Shown here: positions 52,902 through 64,000 of the stretch, in pieces | Numbering within the stretch: position 1 is the stretch's first letter | Layout: the number at the start of each line of letters is the position of its first letter | DNA from: an uncultured Spartobacteria bacterium | Lineage (GTDB): Bacteria > Verrucomicrobiota > Verrucomicrobiia > Chthoniobacterales > Chthoniobacteraceae | DNA length: 64,000 nucleotides | Reading direction: 5' to 3' | Assembly (NCBI GenBank): GCA_903929475.1 | Contig: CAIYUV010000052.1 | Span: 1-64,000 of the forward strand | Made by a program: the position numbers and the translations under genes | The notes under the pieces: generated by a model | The model's database searches: none | What the model was told of the DNA's origin: nothing | Seen by the model: the letters and a program-made list of their open reading frames with translations, nothing else

Positions 52902-54628
52902 AAGCAATTCGAACATTCGTGATGGCAGGCGTGCTTTGCCTGGCGGTTCTCGGCAACGCAGCAACGCTCGAAATTTCCATCCAGCACAAATTCGGCGGCG
53001 AGCTGCTGCTCCTCGATTCGCTGCGTTTTCAAAACTCCGCCGCCGAGACGCTGTCGTTCACGAGGGTGAGCTACCTTCTCAGCGGTTTTGCCGTGGAGCG
53101 CGAAGATGGTGTGTGGGTGGAGATCCCCGATCAATATGCGTGGATGGACGCGGAAAAACGCCGCCTGTCCGAGCGGCTCGAAGGCGTGCCGGAGGGAAAG
53201 TATCGTGCGCTTCGTTTTCACATCGGCCCGGATGCAACAGCAAACTCCGCGAACCCCGCTGGCCTCGCGCCGACCCATCCGCTGAACGCGAATCTCAATG
53301 GTCTGCATTGGACGTGGCAGAGCGGATACATCTTCCTCGCCTTGGAGGGACGCTATCGCGCGACGGCGGGAGCGGAGTTGTCTGGATATTCATATCACTT
53401 CGCGCGCACGCCAAACCGCACGCGCATCAGCCTCGCCGCTCCGCTCGATCTCACGCACGACGCCGGCGTGTTGCTCGATTTTGATCTGGCAGCGTTGCTC
53501 AATGCACCGCGCCCGCTTGCTTTCACACGGGATGGTGCCGCGACACATTCCCGCGAAGGCGATCCAGTCGCTGCTGCACTCGCAGCGAATTTGCCTGGCT
53601 CATTTCGTGTGCGACAGATCACATCGGCGATTCCCGCAATCAGCAAGCCCTCTCCTGTGAAGCCGCTCTACATGCCGGAAAAATTCACGCCCTATCGCTT
53701 CACGATGAGCGGCAGTTTTCCCATTCCCGATCTTCCGCGCGACAACCCTCTCATCGAGGAGCGCGTGACGCTCGGTAAAAAGTTGTTCAACGAAACCGCA
53801 CTATCGCGCGACGGCTCTCTTTCGTGCTCGTCGTGTCATGTCGCCAACTTCGCCCACACCGATCCGCGCCGCTTCAGCAAGGGCGTGGACGGACAGGCTG
53901 GGACGCGCAACTCGATGCCGCTCTTCAATCTCGCGTGGAAGACGAGTTTCTTTTGGGACGGACGCGCCCCATCGCTCCGCGCACAGGCATTGATGCCGAT
54001 TCAGGATCACACCGAGATGGATGAGAAACTCGACCGTGTGACAGCGAAGCTCGCAGCATACGCCGAGTATCCACCGTTGTTCCGCGCCGCTTTCGGAGCG
54101 CCGGAAATCACCACCGAAAAAATCGGGCTGGCGATCGAAAACTTTGTCCTGACTCTCACCGCATTCGACTCAAAATTCGACCGTGCGATGCTCGGTAAAG
54201 CCACACTCACTCCCGATGAGCAGCGCGGCTTCGAGTTGTTCATGACGGAATACGATCCACGCACGGGCCAGCAGGGGGCCGATTGCTTTCACTGCCACGG
54301 CGGCCCGCTCTTCAGCGATCATCAATTTCATAACAACGGCCTCGCCCCTAACCCCGCCGACACAGGTCGCTTCATTGTGACAAAGAACGAAGCGGATCGC
54401 GGAAAATTCGCCACGCCCAGCCTCCGCAACGTCGCCCGCACCGCGCCCTATATGCACGATGGTCGCTTTGCTACACTCGAAGAAGTCGTGGCCCACTACA
54501 CCACCGGCCTCCAGCGCACTCTCACGCTCGATCCCAACCTCGCCAAGCATCCCGACGGCGGTGTGCCGCTGAGTGAAAAGGATCGCCGAGCCCTCGTCGC
54601 ATTCCTTAAAACACTTAGCGACGAGTGA
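52898..54628 (+). CDS. Fusion of MbnP-like copper protein and MbnH/MauG-like dihaem peroxidase
   Basis: The 576-residue protein has a signal peptide (ending LGNAA, about residue 22). Residues about 24-245 resemble MbnP: IQHKFGGELLLLDSL with His30, SFTRVSYLLSGFAVEREDG, then LNGLHWTWQSGYIFLALEG with Trp138 and Trp140. Residues about 255-576 are a MauG/MbnH-type c-type dihaem protein with haem motifs CSSCH (310-314) and CFHCH (463-467), FFWDGRAPSLRAQALMP and PSLRNVARTAPYMHDGR. In methanotrophs, MbnH oxidises a tryptophan of MbnP to kynurenine and this creates a copper site. Here both are one chain, directly after CusA (ATGA overlap). Self-modification is inferred; which Trp would be used is unknown. 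Confidence 0.82.
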   Translation: MKAIRTFVMAGVLCLAVLGNAATLEISIQHKFGGELLLLDSLRFQNSAAETLSFTRVSYLLSGFAVEREDGVWVEIPDQYAWMDAEKRRLSERLEGVPEGKYRALRFHIGPDATANSANPAGLAPTHPLNANLNGLHWTWQSGYIFLALEGRYRATAGAELSGYSYHFARTPNRTRISLAAPLDLTHDAGVLLDFDLAALLNAPRPLAFTRDGAATHSREGDPVAAALAANLPGSFRVRQITSAIPAISKPSPVKPLYMPEKFTPYRFTMSGSFPIPDLPRDNPLIEERVTLGKKLFNETALSRDGSLSCSSCHVANFAHTDPRRFSKGVDGQAGTRNSMPLFNLAWKTSFFWDGRAPSLRAQALMPIQDHTEMDEKLDRVTAKLAAYAEYPPLFRAAFGAPEITTEKIGLAIENFVLTLTAFDSKFDRAMLGKATLTPDEQRGFELFMTEYDPRTGQQGADCFHCHGGPLFSDHQFHNNGLAPNPADTGRFIVTKNEADRGKFATPSLRNVARTAPYMHDGRFATLEEVVAHYTTGLQRTLTLDPNLAKHPDGGVPLSEKDRRALVAFLKTLSDE

Positions 54629-54693
54629 AGCATCTGTGCAGCGACGCAGTGAATCGTCTTGTCGTGTGCGTGGCGTCACGGAGACTCGGTGTG

Positions 54694-55608
54694 ATGAAAC
54701 GCAGCCTCCGCCTCGAAATGCTCCAGGTCGCCAGACTCGCGCCGAAGATGCTCGGCGACTCGGCGGAATTGGTGCGCGGTTTTTTAATGCGACAGTTCAC
54801 GAGCGAAGGCGGGGCGCGGGATCGGTCGGGGAGGGCGGATCTTTATTACACCATCTTCGCGCTCGCGGGGATGCAGGCGGTGGAGATGTCGAATGACGGA
54901 TTTGGGAATGACGAAAACTCTGCGCGGCGAAATGCGTTGGGGAAATTTGTGGCGGCGTTTGGGGAAGGGGAGGGGCTGGATTTTATCCACCTCGGTGCGC
55001 TGGCGCGATGCAGGGCTGCGAGTGGTGTTGATTCCGAATCGAAGCGATTGCTGGCGCACATCGAGGAATTTCGCACGGCGGATGGCGGCTATCACGAAAA
55101 GTGCGGTGCCGCGCACGGTCATGCGTATGGGTGTTTCATTGCGCTCGGCGCGTATCAGGATCTCGGGTGCGAAGTGCCGGATGCGATGCGGATGGTGCAG
55201 TGTTTGAAGTTTCTCGAAACGCCCGACGGCGCATGGGGAAATGTGCGCGGGATGCGACAGGGCACGGTGCCCGCGACCGCTGCGGCGGTGACTTTGCTCC
55301 ATCAGCTCGGCGTTCCGGTGAATGATGCCGTCGGTGACTGGTTACTCGCGCAGGCACACGCAGAGGGAGGCTGGCTTGCTGCGCCCGGTTCTCCGTTGCC
55401 GGATTTACTTTCCACGGCCACGGCGCTGCACGCGCTATCGTGTCTCGACCGCACTTTGCCGGAGGCAATTCGCGAGCGATGTCTCGATTTTGTGGACACG
55501 CTTTGGAGCGCGGAGGGTGGATTCCACGGACACTGGGCGGACGATGCGCTCGATGCGGAATACACGTTCTACGGCCTGCTCGCACTCGGCCATCTCGCCG
55601 TGCAGTGA
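54694..55608 (+). CDS. Prenyltransferase/squalene-cyclase repeat protein
   Basis: The protein has 304 residues from the ATG at 54694 (MKRSLRLEMLQVARLAPKML); a GTG at 54625 would overlap the MbnP-MbnH stop and add 23 unconserved residues. It is an alpha-barrel of helical QW-type repeats as in protein prenyltransferase beta subunits: FTSEGGARDRSGRADLYYTIF, FRTADGGYHEKCGAAHGHAYG, ETPDGAWGN, AHAEGGWLAAPGSPLPDL and WSAEGGFHGHWADDALDAEYTF. The D-x-E/Y-x-F end (DAEYTFYGLLALGHL) is common to bacterial homologues. A metal-binding Asp/Cys/His set may exist (CGAAH, HWADD), but catalysis is not established. The role and the reason for its position after the copper genes are unknown. Confidence 0.75.
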   Translation: MKRSLRLEMLQVARLAPKMLGDSAELVRGFLMRQFTSEGGARDRSGRADLYYTIFALAGMQAVEMSNDGFGNDENSARRNALGKFVAAFGEGEGLDFIHLGALARCRAASGVDSESKRLLAHIEEFRTADGGYHEKCGAAHGHAYGCFIALGAYQDLGCEVPDAMRMVQCLKFLETPDGAWGNVRGMRQGTVPATAAAVTLLHQLGVPVNDAVGDWLLAQAHAEGGWLAAPGSPLPDLLSTATALHALSCLDRTLPEAIRERCLDFVDTLWSAEGGFHGHWADDALDAEYTFYGLLALGHLAVQ

Positions 55609-55611
55609 GCG

Positions 55612-56271
55612 CTAGACGCGTTCCTTGAAGGGCTCGAAGCCGATCTCGAAATAGTTTGCTGAATTCTCCATCACATTTGGCAGCGAGCCGATGAATGTGT
55701 CCCATTCCTGGAGGTTCACAAACTGGGTGTCCCACGAAATGAAGACGGCGTTCGGCACCATGTTCGATGGCTCGATGAGCACGCGGATTTCTTTTTCCCA
55801 ATCGGCGATTTTCACGTAGCCGAGCGCGGCGGCCTTGTCCACGAGGGCATTGTGGGAGAATTGCTTCAGCCATTCATCGCGGGCTTCGAGCGTTTCAAAT
55901 TTTGCGTGGGCGTGCGCCGAGAGATGCGAGAGCGACTTCTCGTCGAAATCCATCAGTGTGTAAAACCGTGTGAACGTCTGCTGGATCACATTCCAGTCGC
56001 CCTGTGTGCGAGCGTTGCGGATGCCGAGCTTGATGCGCTCCGCCGTGCGGTTGAGCGTGCCGTTTTCGCCGAAAAACACGGCCTTCAATTCGTAATCGAA
56101 CAACTCGTCGAAACGACGCAGCCGCAGATGTTCCGCACGTAGCGGCAGACCCTCCTTTGTGTCACAAATTTTCGCGCCGAACTCCTCCAGCTTCGCGGCC
56201 TGATAGCCGAGCGGTGCCGGGAACGCGACGTCAACGAGAATGCCAAAAACTTCAATTGGGACAATTTCCAT
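55612..56271 (-). CDS. Conserved protein of unknown function
   Basis: The 219-residue protein has no signal peptide, membrane helix or known motif. It begins MEIVPIEVFGILVDVAFPAP and contains LRRFDELFDYELKAVFFGEN (charged, amphipathic) and NARTQGDWNVIQQTFTRFY. The pattern looks like an alpha/beta cytoplasmic protein. It is convergent with the prenyltransferase-repeat gene (stop codons four bases apart) and 71 bases before the ligA end on the same strand. I recognise no family with certainty. Confidence 0.65.
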   Translation of the reverse strand: MEIVPIEVFGILVDVAFPAPLGYQAAKLEEFGAKICDTKEGLPLRAEHLRLRRFDELFDYELKAVFFGENGTLNRTAERIKLGIRNARTQGDWNVIQQTFTRFYTLMDFDEKSLSHLSAHAHAKFETLEARDEWLKQFSHNALVDKAAALGYVKIADWEKEIRVLIEPSNMVPNAVFISWDTQFVNLQEWDTFIGSLPNVMENSANYFEIGFEPFKERV

Positions 56272-56342
56272 GGGTGTGGACTGTAGCGAACTCAGCGCCC
56301 GCTTCCTACGGTTTTCTTACAGGAGCGATGGGCTATGTGAGG

Positions 56343-59034
<2,692 letters not shown>

Positions 59035-59119
59035 GTTTGAGTGGCTGTTGAGTTAGTAGGTTTGCCGCCATTGCCAAGCGCGCGTTATGCGGGCATTTTC
59101 CGGCAACTGATTTTCTCAC

Positions 59120-60871
59120 ATGGCAAATCACACCATTCTCGGCGTCGAAGGCGGTGGCACGAAAACCGACTGGGTGCTTCTCGATGACACGGGGCGCGTG
59201 CTCGGGGAAGGCCAGCTCGGCGCGGCGAATTTGAAGCTCTCGACGGACGAATACCTCGCTCAACTCTTTGCTGCTTTGCCGCGCGAGACGACGGAGGTGG
59301 GCGTGTTTCTCGCGGGGTGTTTGTCGGAAAATGATCACGCACGACTGAGGCGGCTGACTGCCGCAGCGTGGCCGTCGGCGCGCGTGAGTGTGGGGAGCGA
59401 TTGCGAATCTGGCTTTGCCGCGGCGCTGGGGGATGGCGACGGAATCGTGGTCATCAGCGGCACAGGTGCTGTCGTGCATGGAAGGAAGGGCGGACGCGTG
59501 GAAAAATCCGGCGGTTGGGGTCACATCCTCGGCGACCGTGGTGGCGGCTACGACATGTGCCGTCACGCATTGCGCAAAACGATTCTTCATTACGACATCG
59601 AGGGCACGCTTTCGCCGCTGGCATCGGCAATCCTCGCCGAGCTTTCGCTAAACGAACTGCCGCAGCTTGTGGACTGGGTGAACCAAGCCGACAAGATGCA
59701 GGTCGCACGGCTGGCACCGGTGATTTTTCGCGCAGCGGATGCGGGCGATGTGGAAATGAGGGAGCTGATCGAGCACCGGGCGCGCGACCTTGCGCAGTTC
59801 ACGGTCAGTGTCGCGCAACGTCTCGGGATGGAGCGCGTGGAGGTGCGTCTGCTCGGCGGGCTGCTCACGAAGGAGCCAGGCTATGCTGCGCATTACCGGA
59901 GACTGCTCGCGGAGAAATTGCCGGGTGCAAATGTTGAACTATGCACGCGGAGCGGTGCGTTCGGGGCGGCGGCGCTCGCAAGTGCAGAGACGGTTTCAGT
60001 AAAAAACGCAGGCGGTGTTTTAACCGGGCTAGAAACCACGAAGGAACTAGCCGGAGCGACGACCGAGCAGGTGCATCCGTGCGCGGGGAAGCTGGAAAAA
60101 ATGACGACTGGCGAACTCGTGGCGCTGTTTGTCGAAGAAGAGGATCGAGTGCGTGCAGCGTTGGCGGCTTGCAAGGACAGGCTTGCGGAAGCGGTGGAAT
60201 TGATCGCAACCGCGCTGTCGAATGGCGGACGGCTTTTTTACGCGGGCGCGGGAACGAGCGGACGTCTCGGCGTGCTGGATGCGAGCGAGATGCCGCCGAC
60301 TTTTGGCACGCCGTCCGATCTGGTGCAGGGGGTGATCGCGGGCGGCGTGGCGGCGCTCACGCAGTCGGTGGAGACTGCGGAGGATTCGCGCGAGGCGGGC
60401 GCGCTCGCGATGGCAGGGCGCGGCGTGCGAGCGGGCGATGTGGTGTGTGGGATCGCTGCCAGCGGGCGGACGCCGTTCGTGCTTGGCGCACTGGCGCGTG
60501 CGCGGGAACTCGGCGCGCGGACGATTTTTCTCACCTGCAATCCGTCACGGAACGCATCGCCGCAGCCGTGGGATGTGGAGATCGATCTGCCGACGGGAGC
60601 GGAGATCGTCACCGGCTCCACGCGCTTGAAAGCGGGCACCGCCACGAAAGTCGCACTGAACATCCTCTCGACCTGCGCGATGATCCGCCTCGGCAAAGTG
60701 CGCGGCGGCGCGATGGTAAATCTGCGCGCGACGAACGTGAAACTGCGCGACCGTGCGACACGCATGGTCGCCGTGGCGCTCGGTCTGGACACCAACGCCG
60801 CACACGAGTTGCTCGTTGCGAATCATTGGGACGTCGTCGCGGCACTCTGCCACCGCCCGCCCGGTAAATAA
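59120..60871 (+). CDS. Fusion of BadF-type sugar kinase and MurNAc-6-phosphate etherase (MurQ)
   Basis: The 583-residue cytoplasmic protein combines two steps. Residues 1-295 are an ASKHA kinase of the BadF/GlcNAc kinase group: ILGVEGGGTKTDWVLLDDTG, VVISGTGAVVHGRKG and GGWGHILGDRGGGYDM. Residues about 305-583 are a complete MurQ domain: FYAGAGTSGRLGVLDASEMPP (Glu390), TAEDSRE (Glu421), VVCGIAASGRTPFVLGAL and LKAGTATKVALNILST. The pair would phosphorylate MurNAc (as MurK does) and then remove lactate to give GlcNAc-6-P, so one protein would do both. It begins 85 bases after the opposing vanZ-like gene, separate from nagZ. Confidence 0.9.
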   Translation: MANHTILGVEGGGTKTDWVLLDDTGRVLGEGQLGAANLKLSTDEYLAQLFAALPRETTEVGVFLAGCLSENDHARLRRLTAAAWPSARVSVGSDCESGFAAALGDGDGIVVISGTGAVVHGRKGGRVEKSGGWGHILGDRGGGYDMCRHALRKTILHYDIEGTLSPLASAILAELSLNELPQLVDWVNQADKMQVARLAPVIFRAADAGDVEMRELIEHRARDLAQFTVSVAQRLGMERVEVRLLGGLLTKEPGYAAHYRRLLAEKLPGANVELCTRSGAFGAAALASAETVSVKNAGGVLTGLETTKELAGATTEQVHPCAGKLEKMTTGELVALFVEEEDRVRAALAACKDRLAEAVELIATALSNGGRLFYAGAGTSGRLGVLDASEMPPTFGTPSDLVQGVIAGGVAALTQSVETAEDSREAGALAMAGRGVRAGDVVCGIAASGRTPFVLGALARARELGARTIFLTCNPSRNASPQPWDVEIDLPTGAEIVTGSTRLKAGTATKVALNILSTCAMIRLGKVRGGAMVNLRATNVKLRDRATRMVAVALGLDTNAAHELLVANHWDVVAALCHRPPGK

Positions 60872-60961
60872 CTTTTCACGGATTCTAAGCTGGCAATACC
60901 CCTGCGGGTCATACTCCCTTGCCGGTGCATCCGGTCCATTCCCAATAAACCAAACAACCAC

Positions 60962-62353
60962 ATGATCCACATTCCACAGACATCCCGTCGTTCATTCCTC
61001 AAGGGCATCGGTGCCATCACGGCATCGGGCATGTTTCCAAATCTCCTGCGTGCACAAGACGCGAACAAGAAACTGGCGCTCGCGTGCATCGGCGTCGGCG
61101 GCAAGGGCGACAGCGACACATCGGGCGTCTCCGCCAACAACGAAATCGTCGCCATTTGCGACGTGGACGCAAACACCCTTGCTGGTGCGCAAAGAAAATA
61201 TCCGAACGCAAAAGCCTTCTCCGATTTCCGCAAGATGCTCGACGAGATCAAAGGCATTGATGCCGTGACCATCAGCACGCCCGATCACATGCACTACCCC
61301 GCAGCGATGCACGCCATCGGGCTTGGTAAGCATGTGTTCATTCAGAAACCACTCACCAACACACTGTGGGAAAACCGCCAGCTCCATCTCGCTGCGCGCA
61401 AAAAAGGTGTCATCACACAGATGGGAAATCAGGGTCACACTTACGAAGGCAATCGCGTCACCACCGAGTGGGTGAAGGCAGGCGTCATCGGCAAAGTAAA
61501 GGAAGTCCACGTGTGGACGAACCGCCCGATTTGGCCACAGGGCAAAAGCGCCATCCTCAACAAAACCGGCAAAGCGCCCGCGAATCTCGACTGGACGCAG
61601 TGGCTCGGTGCAACACCCGATGAGCCGTATTCGGACAACGTGCATTCCTTCAAATGGCGCGGTTTCCTCGAATGGGGTGCCGGTGCATTCGGCGATATGG
61701 GCTGCCATTTGATGGACGCTCCGTTCGTCGCACTCGGCCTCACCACGGCGAGTGCTGTGACCGCATCGCAGGTGGATGATTTGACCGACATCGCTTGGCC
61801 GACCGGCAGCATCGTGAAGCTCGAATTTACCAACGTCCCCGGCCACGGCGACGTTCCGTTCACGTGGTATGAAGGCAAGAAGCCCGACGGCAAACCCTAC
61901 CTGCCGGAATTCCCTGCAATCGTTGATATGAACGAGGCATTCGGCGGCAGAGGTGTCTCCGCAGGCGGCTGGATGATCATCGGCACCGACGGTCTCATTT
62001 TGAACAAGAGCGACCAAGCTCAGGGGATGCAAATTTGGCCGAAATCACGCCGCGATGAATTTCCTGCGGACAAAATTGCAAAGACCGAGCCGCGCAGCAT
62101 CCGGCAGGGAAACCCGCAGCAGGAATGGACCGAGTCCATCAAGAACGGCAAGGAGTTCCCGTGGGCCGGCCACTTCGACTACTCGTGCCCGCTCACCGAG
62201 GCCACGCTCATCGGCGGTCTCGCCATGCGCTTCCCCGGCAAGCGCCTCAAGTGGGATTCGAAGGCGCTCAAGTTCGACAACGACGACGCCAACAAATTCA
62301 TCAAGCGCGCCTCGTATCGAAAAGGCTGGGAATACTCCGCCGACAAAATCTAA
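60962..62353 (+). CDS. Tat-exported Gfo/Idh/MocA-family oxidoreductase
   Basis: The 463-residue protein has a Tat signal (SRRSFLKGIGAITASG) at residues 8-23, so it is predicted to be folded with its NAD(P) in the cytoplasm and exported. The Rossmann domain has IGVGGKGDSDTSG, AICDVDANTLA and VTISTPDHMHYPAAMHAI; the conserved EKP motif is here QKP (HVFIQKPLT). The C-terminal domain includes GAFGDMGCHLMDAPFVALG and DLTDIAWPTGSIVKLEF. Such exported members are abundant in planctomycetes and verrucomicrobia and act on sugars or sugar alcohols. The substrate is unknown. Confidence 0.88.
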   Translation: MIHIPQTSRRSFLKGIGAITASGMFPNLLRAQDANKKLALACIGVGGKGDSDTSGVSANNEIVAICDVDANTLAGAQRKYPNAKAFSDFRKMLDEIKGIDAVTISTPDHMHYPAAMHAIGLGKHVFIQKPLTNTLWENRQLHLAARKKGVITQMGNQGHTYEGNRVTTEWVKAGVIGKVKEVHVWTNRPIWPQGKSAILNKTGKAPANLDWTQWLGATPDEPYSDNVHSFKWRGFLEWGAGAFGDMGCHLMDAPFVALGLTTASAVTASQVDDLTDIAWPTGSIVKLEFTNVPGHGDVPFTWYEGKKPDGKPYLPEFPAIVDMNEAFGGRGVSAGGWMIIGTDGLILNKSDQAQGMQIWPKSRRDEFPADKIAKTEPRSIRQGNPQQEWTESIKNGKEFPWAGHFDYSCPLTEATLIGGLAMRFPGKRLKWDSKALKFDNDDANKFIKRASYRKGWEYSADKI

Positions 62354-62372
62354 GCGCACTATACACGTTCAC

Positions 62373-62406
62373 AAAAAGCCGGAGTCGAAAGGCTTCGGCT
62401 TTTTTA
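62373..62406. terminator. Bidirectional rho-independent terminator
   Basis: The stem AAAAAGCCGGAG (62373-62384) pairs with CTTCGGCTTTTT (62393-62404) with one G-T pair, around an 8-base loop, and is followed by more T. It lies between the convergent oxidoreductase and DUF4912 genes, overlapping the last codon of the latter. Confidence 0.8.
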
Positions 62407-63051
62407 TTTTGTGCCGTTTGCTCGCAGCGTTCTCTTCGCTTCTTCGGCGAGTAATTTCTCGAGCATCTGCTCCTGCTCAGGCGTCCATCGCACGGCGCGC
62501 CGGGCGGAGTCCTGCACGCGCGCGGCGGTCTGTGCGGTGGTCTCGCCGGAGTGTGACTGGCCCTCCATCAGAGCGCGTATTTCGGCGAGGCTGAGTCGTG
62601 CGGGGATTTTCGATGGCGGCGGGGTGAAGGCTTCATCGGCATCCACGGGTGGGGTGCGGGTTTCGCCGGAGCGTGCGAGAAATGCCCACGTGCCCATCGT
62701 AAAAAAACCAAGCTCGGCCGTGTAACCGCAGTCGGCGCTGCGCACGGGCACATACCAGTTTCCTGCGCCGGGCTGGATTTCCACGGTCGCCTCGACCGTG
62801 CCGTCCTCGCGCTGGACGCGCAGGAGAAAATGAGCGGCTCCATCTTCGCCGCGCGCTTCGGGATGCTCGTCAGGATTGAATTCCCAATAGGCGAATAGCC
62901 AGTGCGGATCACGCGCGACGAGCCACAGACGCACCTCGCCGTATTCGGGCTGAAGCTCACGCCGCGCTTCGTCGAATTCCTTTTGCAATGACTCGTGCCT
63001 CGGGGCGATGACTTCTTTTGCAGGCTCGGAAGGTTTCTGCATGGCGCTCAT
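62404..63051 (-). CDS. DUF4912 protein
   Basis: The 215-residue protein is read from the ATG at 63051; an open frame continues upstream but has no conserved sequence. The core is DUF4912: RLWLVARDPHWLFAYWEFN, VTVEIQPGAGNWYVPVRSADCGYTAEL-type strands and ELGFFTMGTWAFLARSGETRTP. A Pro/Ala linker leads to a helical C-terminus (SARRAVRWTPEQEQMLEKLLAEEAK). The family is cytoplasmic, of unknown function, and may be a ligand- or glycogen-related beta-sandwich; that is a guess from the fold alone. Confidence 0.8.
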   Translation of the reverse strand: MSAMQKPSEPAKEVIAPRHESLQKEFDEARRELQPEYGEVRLWLVARDPHWLFAYWEFNPDEHPEARGEDGAAHFLLRVQREDGTVEATVEIQPGAGNWYVPVRSADCGYTAELGFFTMGTWAFLARSGETRTPPVDADEAFTPPPSKIPARLSLAEIRALMEGQSHSGETTAQTAARVQDSARRAVRWTPEQEQMLEKLLAEEAKRTLRANGTK

Positions 63052-63169
63052 GGGTGCGCGAATGAAGCACACTCCGCGTATAAATTGAATCGGAGATTGC
63101 TGGCATACAGGACTGTCACATTCCGCCGGAGTTGCGCCCAAGCGCGTGGCCCGCTAAATCGCCGCCCTC

Positions 63170-63943
63170 ATGTTCACAAAACGCGTCATTCCGTGCCTCG
63201 ATGTCCACGATGGAAAAGTCACGCGCGGCGTGCAGTTCGGGCGCGCCGAGGATGGCGGACTGCGCAACGTCGGCGACCCCGTGGAGCTTGCGCGCCGTTA
63301 CAACGATCAAGGCGCGGACGAGATGGTTTTTTTCGACATCACCGCCAGCGCGCACGGTCGTGCGACAATGGTGGATGTGATCGAGCGCACCGCCGCTTGC
63401 TGCTTTATGCCGCTCACCGTCGGCGGCGGCATCCGCGCGGTGGACGATATGAGCGCGATGCTCAAGGCCGGTGCGGACAAAGTGAGCATCAACAGCTCCG
63501 CCATCGCCACGCCGGAATTCATCAGCGCCGGTGCGGATAAATTCGGCAGCCAGTGCATCGTCGTCAGCATTGATTGCAAAAAAACCGCACCCGATCGCTG
63601 GGAGGTTTTCATCCACGGCGGACGCAAGCCCGCGGGAAAGGATGCAGTCGCATGGGCGGAGGAAGCCGTCGCGCGCGGAGCGGGGGAGATCGTGCTGAAC
63701 TCGATTGACGCCGACGGCACCAAGGCCGGCTACGACCTCGTCATCACGCGCCGCGTGAGCGAGGCCGTGGGCGTCCCCGTCGTCGCCAGCGGTGGCGCAG
63801 GAAACCTAGCTCACATGGCCGATGTTCTCAGCGAGGGCCGAGCTGACGCCGTTCTCGCCGCGAGCATCTTTCACTTCGGCGAATACACCGTGGCGGACGT
63901 GAAAAAATATCTGGCCGAACACGGAGTCTCCGTGCGGCTGTAG
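63170..63943 (+). CDS. hisF: Imidazole glycerol phosphate synthase cyclase subunit
   Basis: The 257-residue TIM barrel of histidine biosynthesis takes PRFAR and ammonia from HisH to give IGP and AICAR. The catalytic pair is Asp11 (PCLDVHDG) and Asp135 (VVSIDCKK). The phosphate-binding segments [22 protein letters not shown] and [13 protein letters not shown] are intact, as is [15 protein letters not shown]. It diverges from the DUF4912 gene across 118 bases. No hisH or hisA lies in the window. Confidence 0.96.
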   Translation: MFTKRVIPCLDVHDGKVTRGVQFGRAEDGGLRNVGDPVELARRYNDQGADEMVFFDITASAHGRATMVDVIERTAACCFMPLTVGGGIRAVDDMSAMLKAGADKVSINSSAIATPEFISAGADKFGSQCIVVSIDCKKTAPDRWEVFIHGGRKPAGKDAVAWAEEAVARGAGEIVLNSIDADGTKAGYDLVITRRVSEAVGVPVVASGGAGNLAHMADVLSEGRADAVLAASIFHFGEYTVADVKKYLAEHGVSVRL

Positions 63944-63949
63944 GCGACG

Positions 63950-64000
63950 TTATTCGACAACCGAAATCATCCGTGCTGCCTGTGCGGCGGCGCGCACGTT
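63950..64000 (-). CDS. C-terminal end of an unidentified gene (5' truncated by window edge)
   Basis: On the minus strand an open frame runs from the window edge for 16 codons (NVRAAAQAARMISVVE) to a TAA at 63952-63950. It would be convergent with hisF and fits a compact gene arrangement. It is too short for recognition. Confidence 0.3.
   Translation of the reverse strand, partial: NVRAAAQAARMISVVE

Overview
The window is a high-GC chromosomal stretch that most likely comes from a member of the Verrucomicrobiota. The indicators are a Pirellula/Verrucomicrobium-type haem protein at the left edge, an exosortase/EpsI pair together with a PEP-CTERM protein, a bacterial microcompartment (BMC) of the planctomycete-verrucomicrobial aldolase type, a TIGR02597-like secreted protein, and palindromic intergenic repeats of the kind common in this phylum. 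No phage, plasmid or CRISPR signature was seen. This placement is inferred from gene content; no 16S rRNA gene is present.

Layout. Bases 1-22 kb are almost all on the + strand: a partial cytochrome-like protein carrying an in-frame 200-bp palindromic element, a REP-like hairpin cluster, recN, a VanW-glycosyltransferase fusion, a 2,051-residue secreted TPR protein, a lipoprotein, tyrS, the decayed tail of a PHP-domain gene, a FlgD-fold secreted protein, a lone proteasome-alpha-like protein, a cell-wall amidase, an L,D-transpeptidase, a rhodanese, an ornithine-lipid type acyltransferase pair (OlsB/OlsA-like) and a NagZ-like glycosidase. Bases 22-26 kb hold a YgaP-like rhodanese, tRNA-Cys, transaldolase, exosortase plus EpsI and a tandem universal stress protein. 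Bases 26.5-31.2 kb are one very large helicase-nuclease gene resembling single-gene anti-phage proteins. Bases 31.3-40.5 kb are the BMC operon and its DeoR-type regulator. Bases 41-43 kb hold two secreted proteins, one of them PEP-CTERM. Bases 43-54.6 kb look like a copper-handling island: YHYH-multicopper oxidase, CusB-like and CusA-like proteins, and a single polypeptide joining MbnP-like and MbnH/MauG-like parts. Bases 54.6-64 kb are mostly housekeeping: a prenyltransferase-repeat protein, ligA, vanZ-like, a sugar kinase-MurQ fusion, a Tat-exported oxidoreductase, a DUF4912 protein and hisF.

How the genes fit together. The BMC operon predicts a pathway in which an aldolase splits a deoxysugar phosphate (L-fuculose-1-P or L-rhamnulose-1-P), the aldehyde is oxidised to an acyl-CoA inside a protein shell, and PduL plus acetate kinase recover ATP. 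A PduS-like Fe-S flavoprotein and a PduT-like trimer with a conserved cysteine could carry electrons across the shell. A candidate promoter overlapping a palindrome, with the same half-site also upstream of the DeoR gene, suggests local repression. NagZ, the amidase, the L,D-transpeptidase and the kinase-MurQ fusion form a scattered murein turnover set. The copper island joins periplasmic oxidation, RND export and a putative self-modifying copper-binding protein. Two 3' gene remnants (PHP and histidine kinase) lie tail to tail against intact genes and indicate past gene loss.
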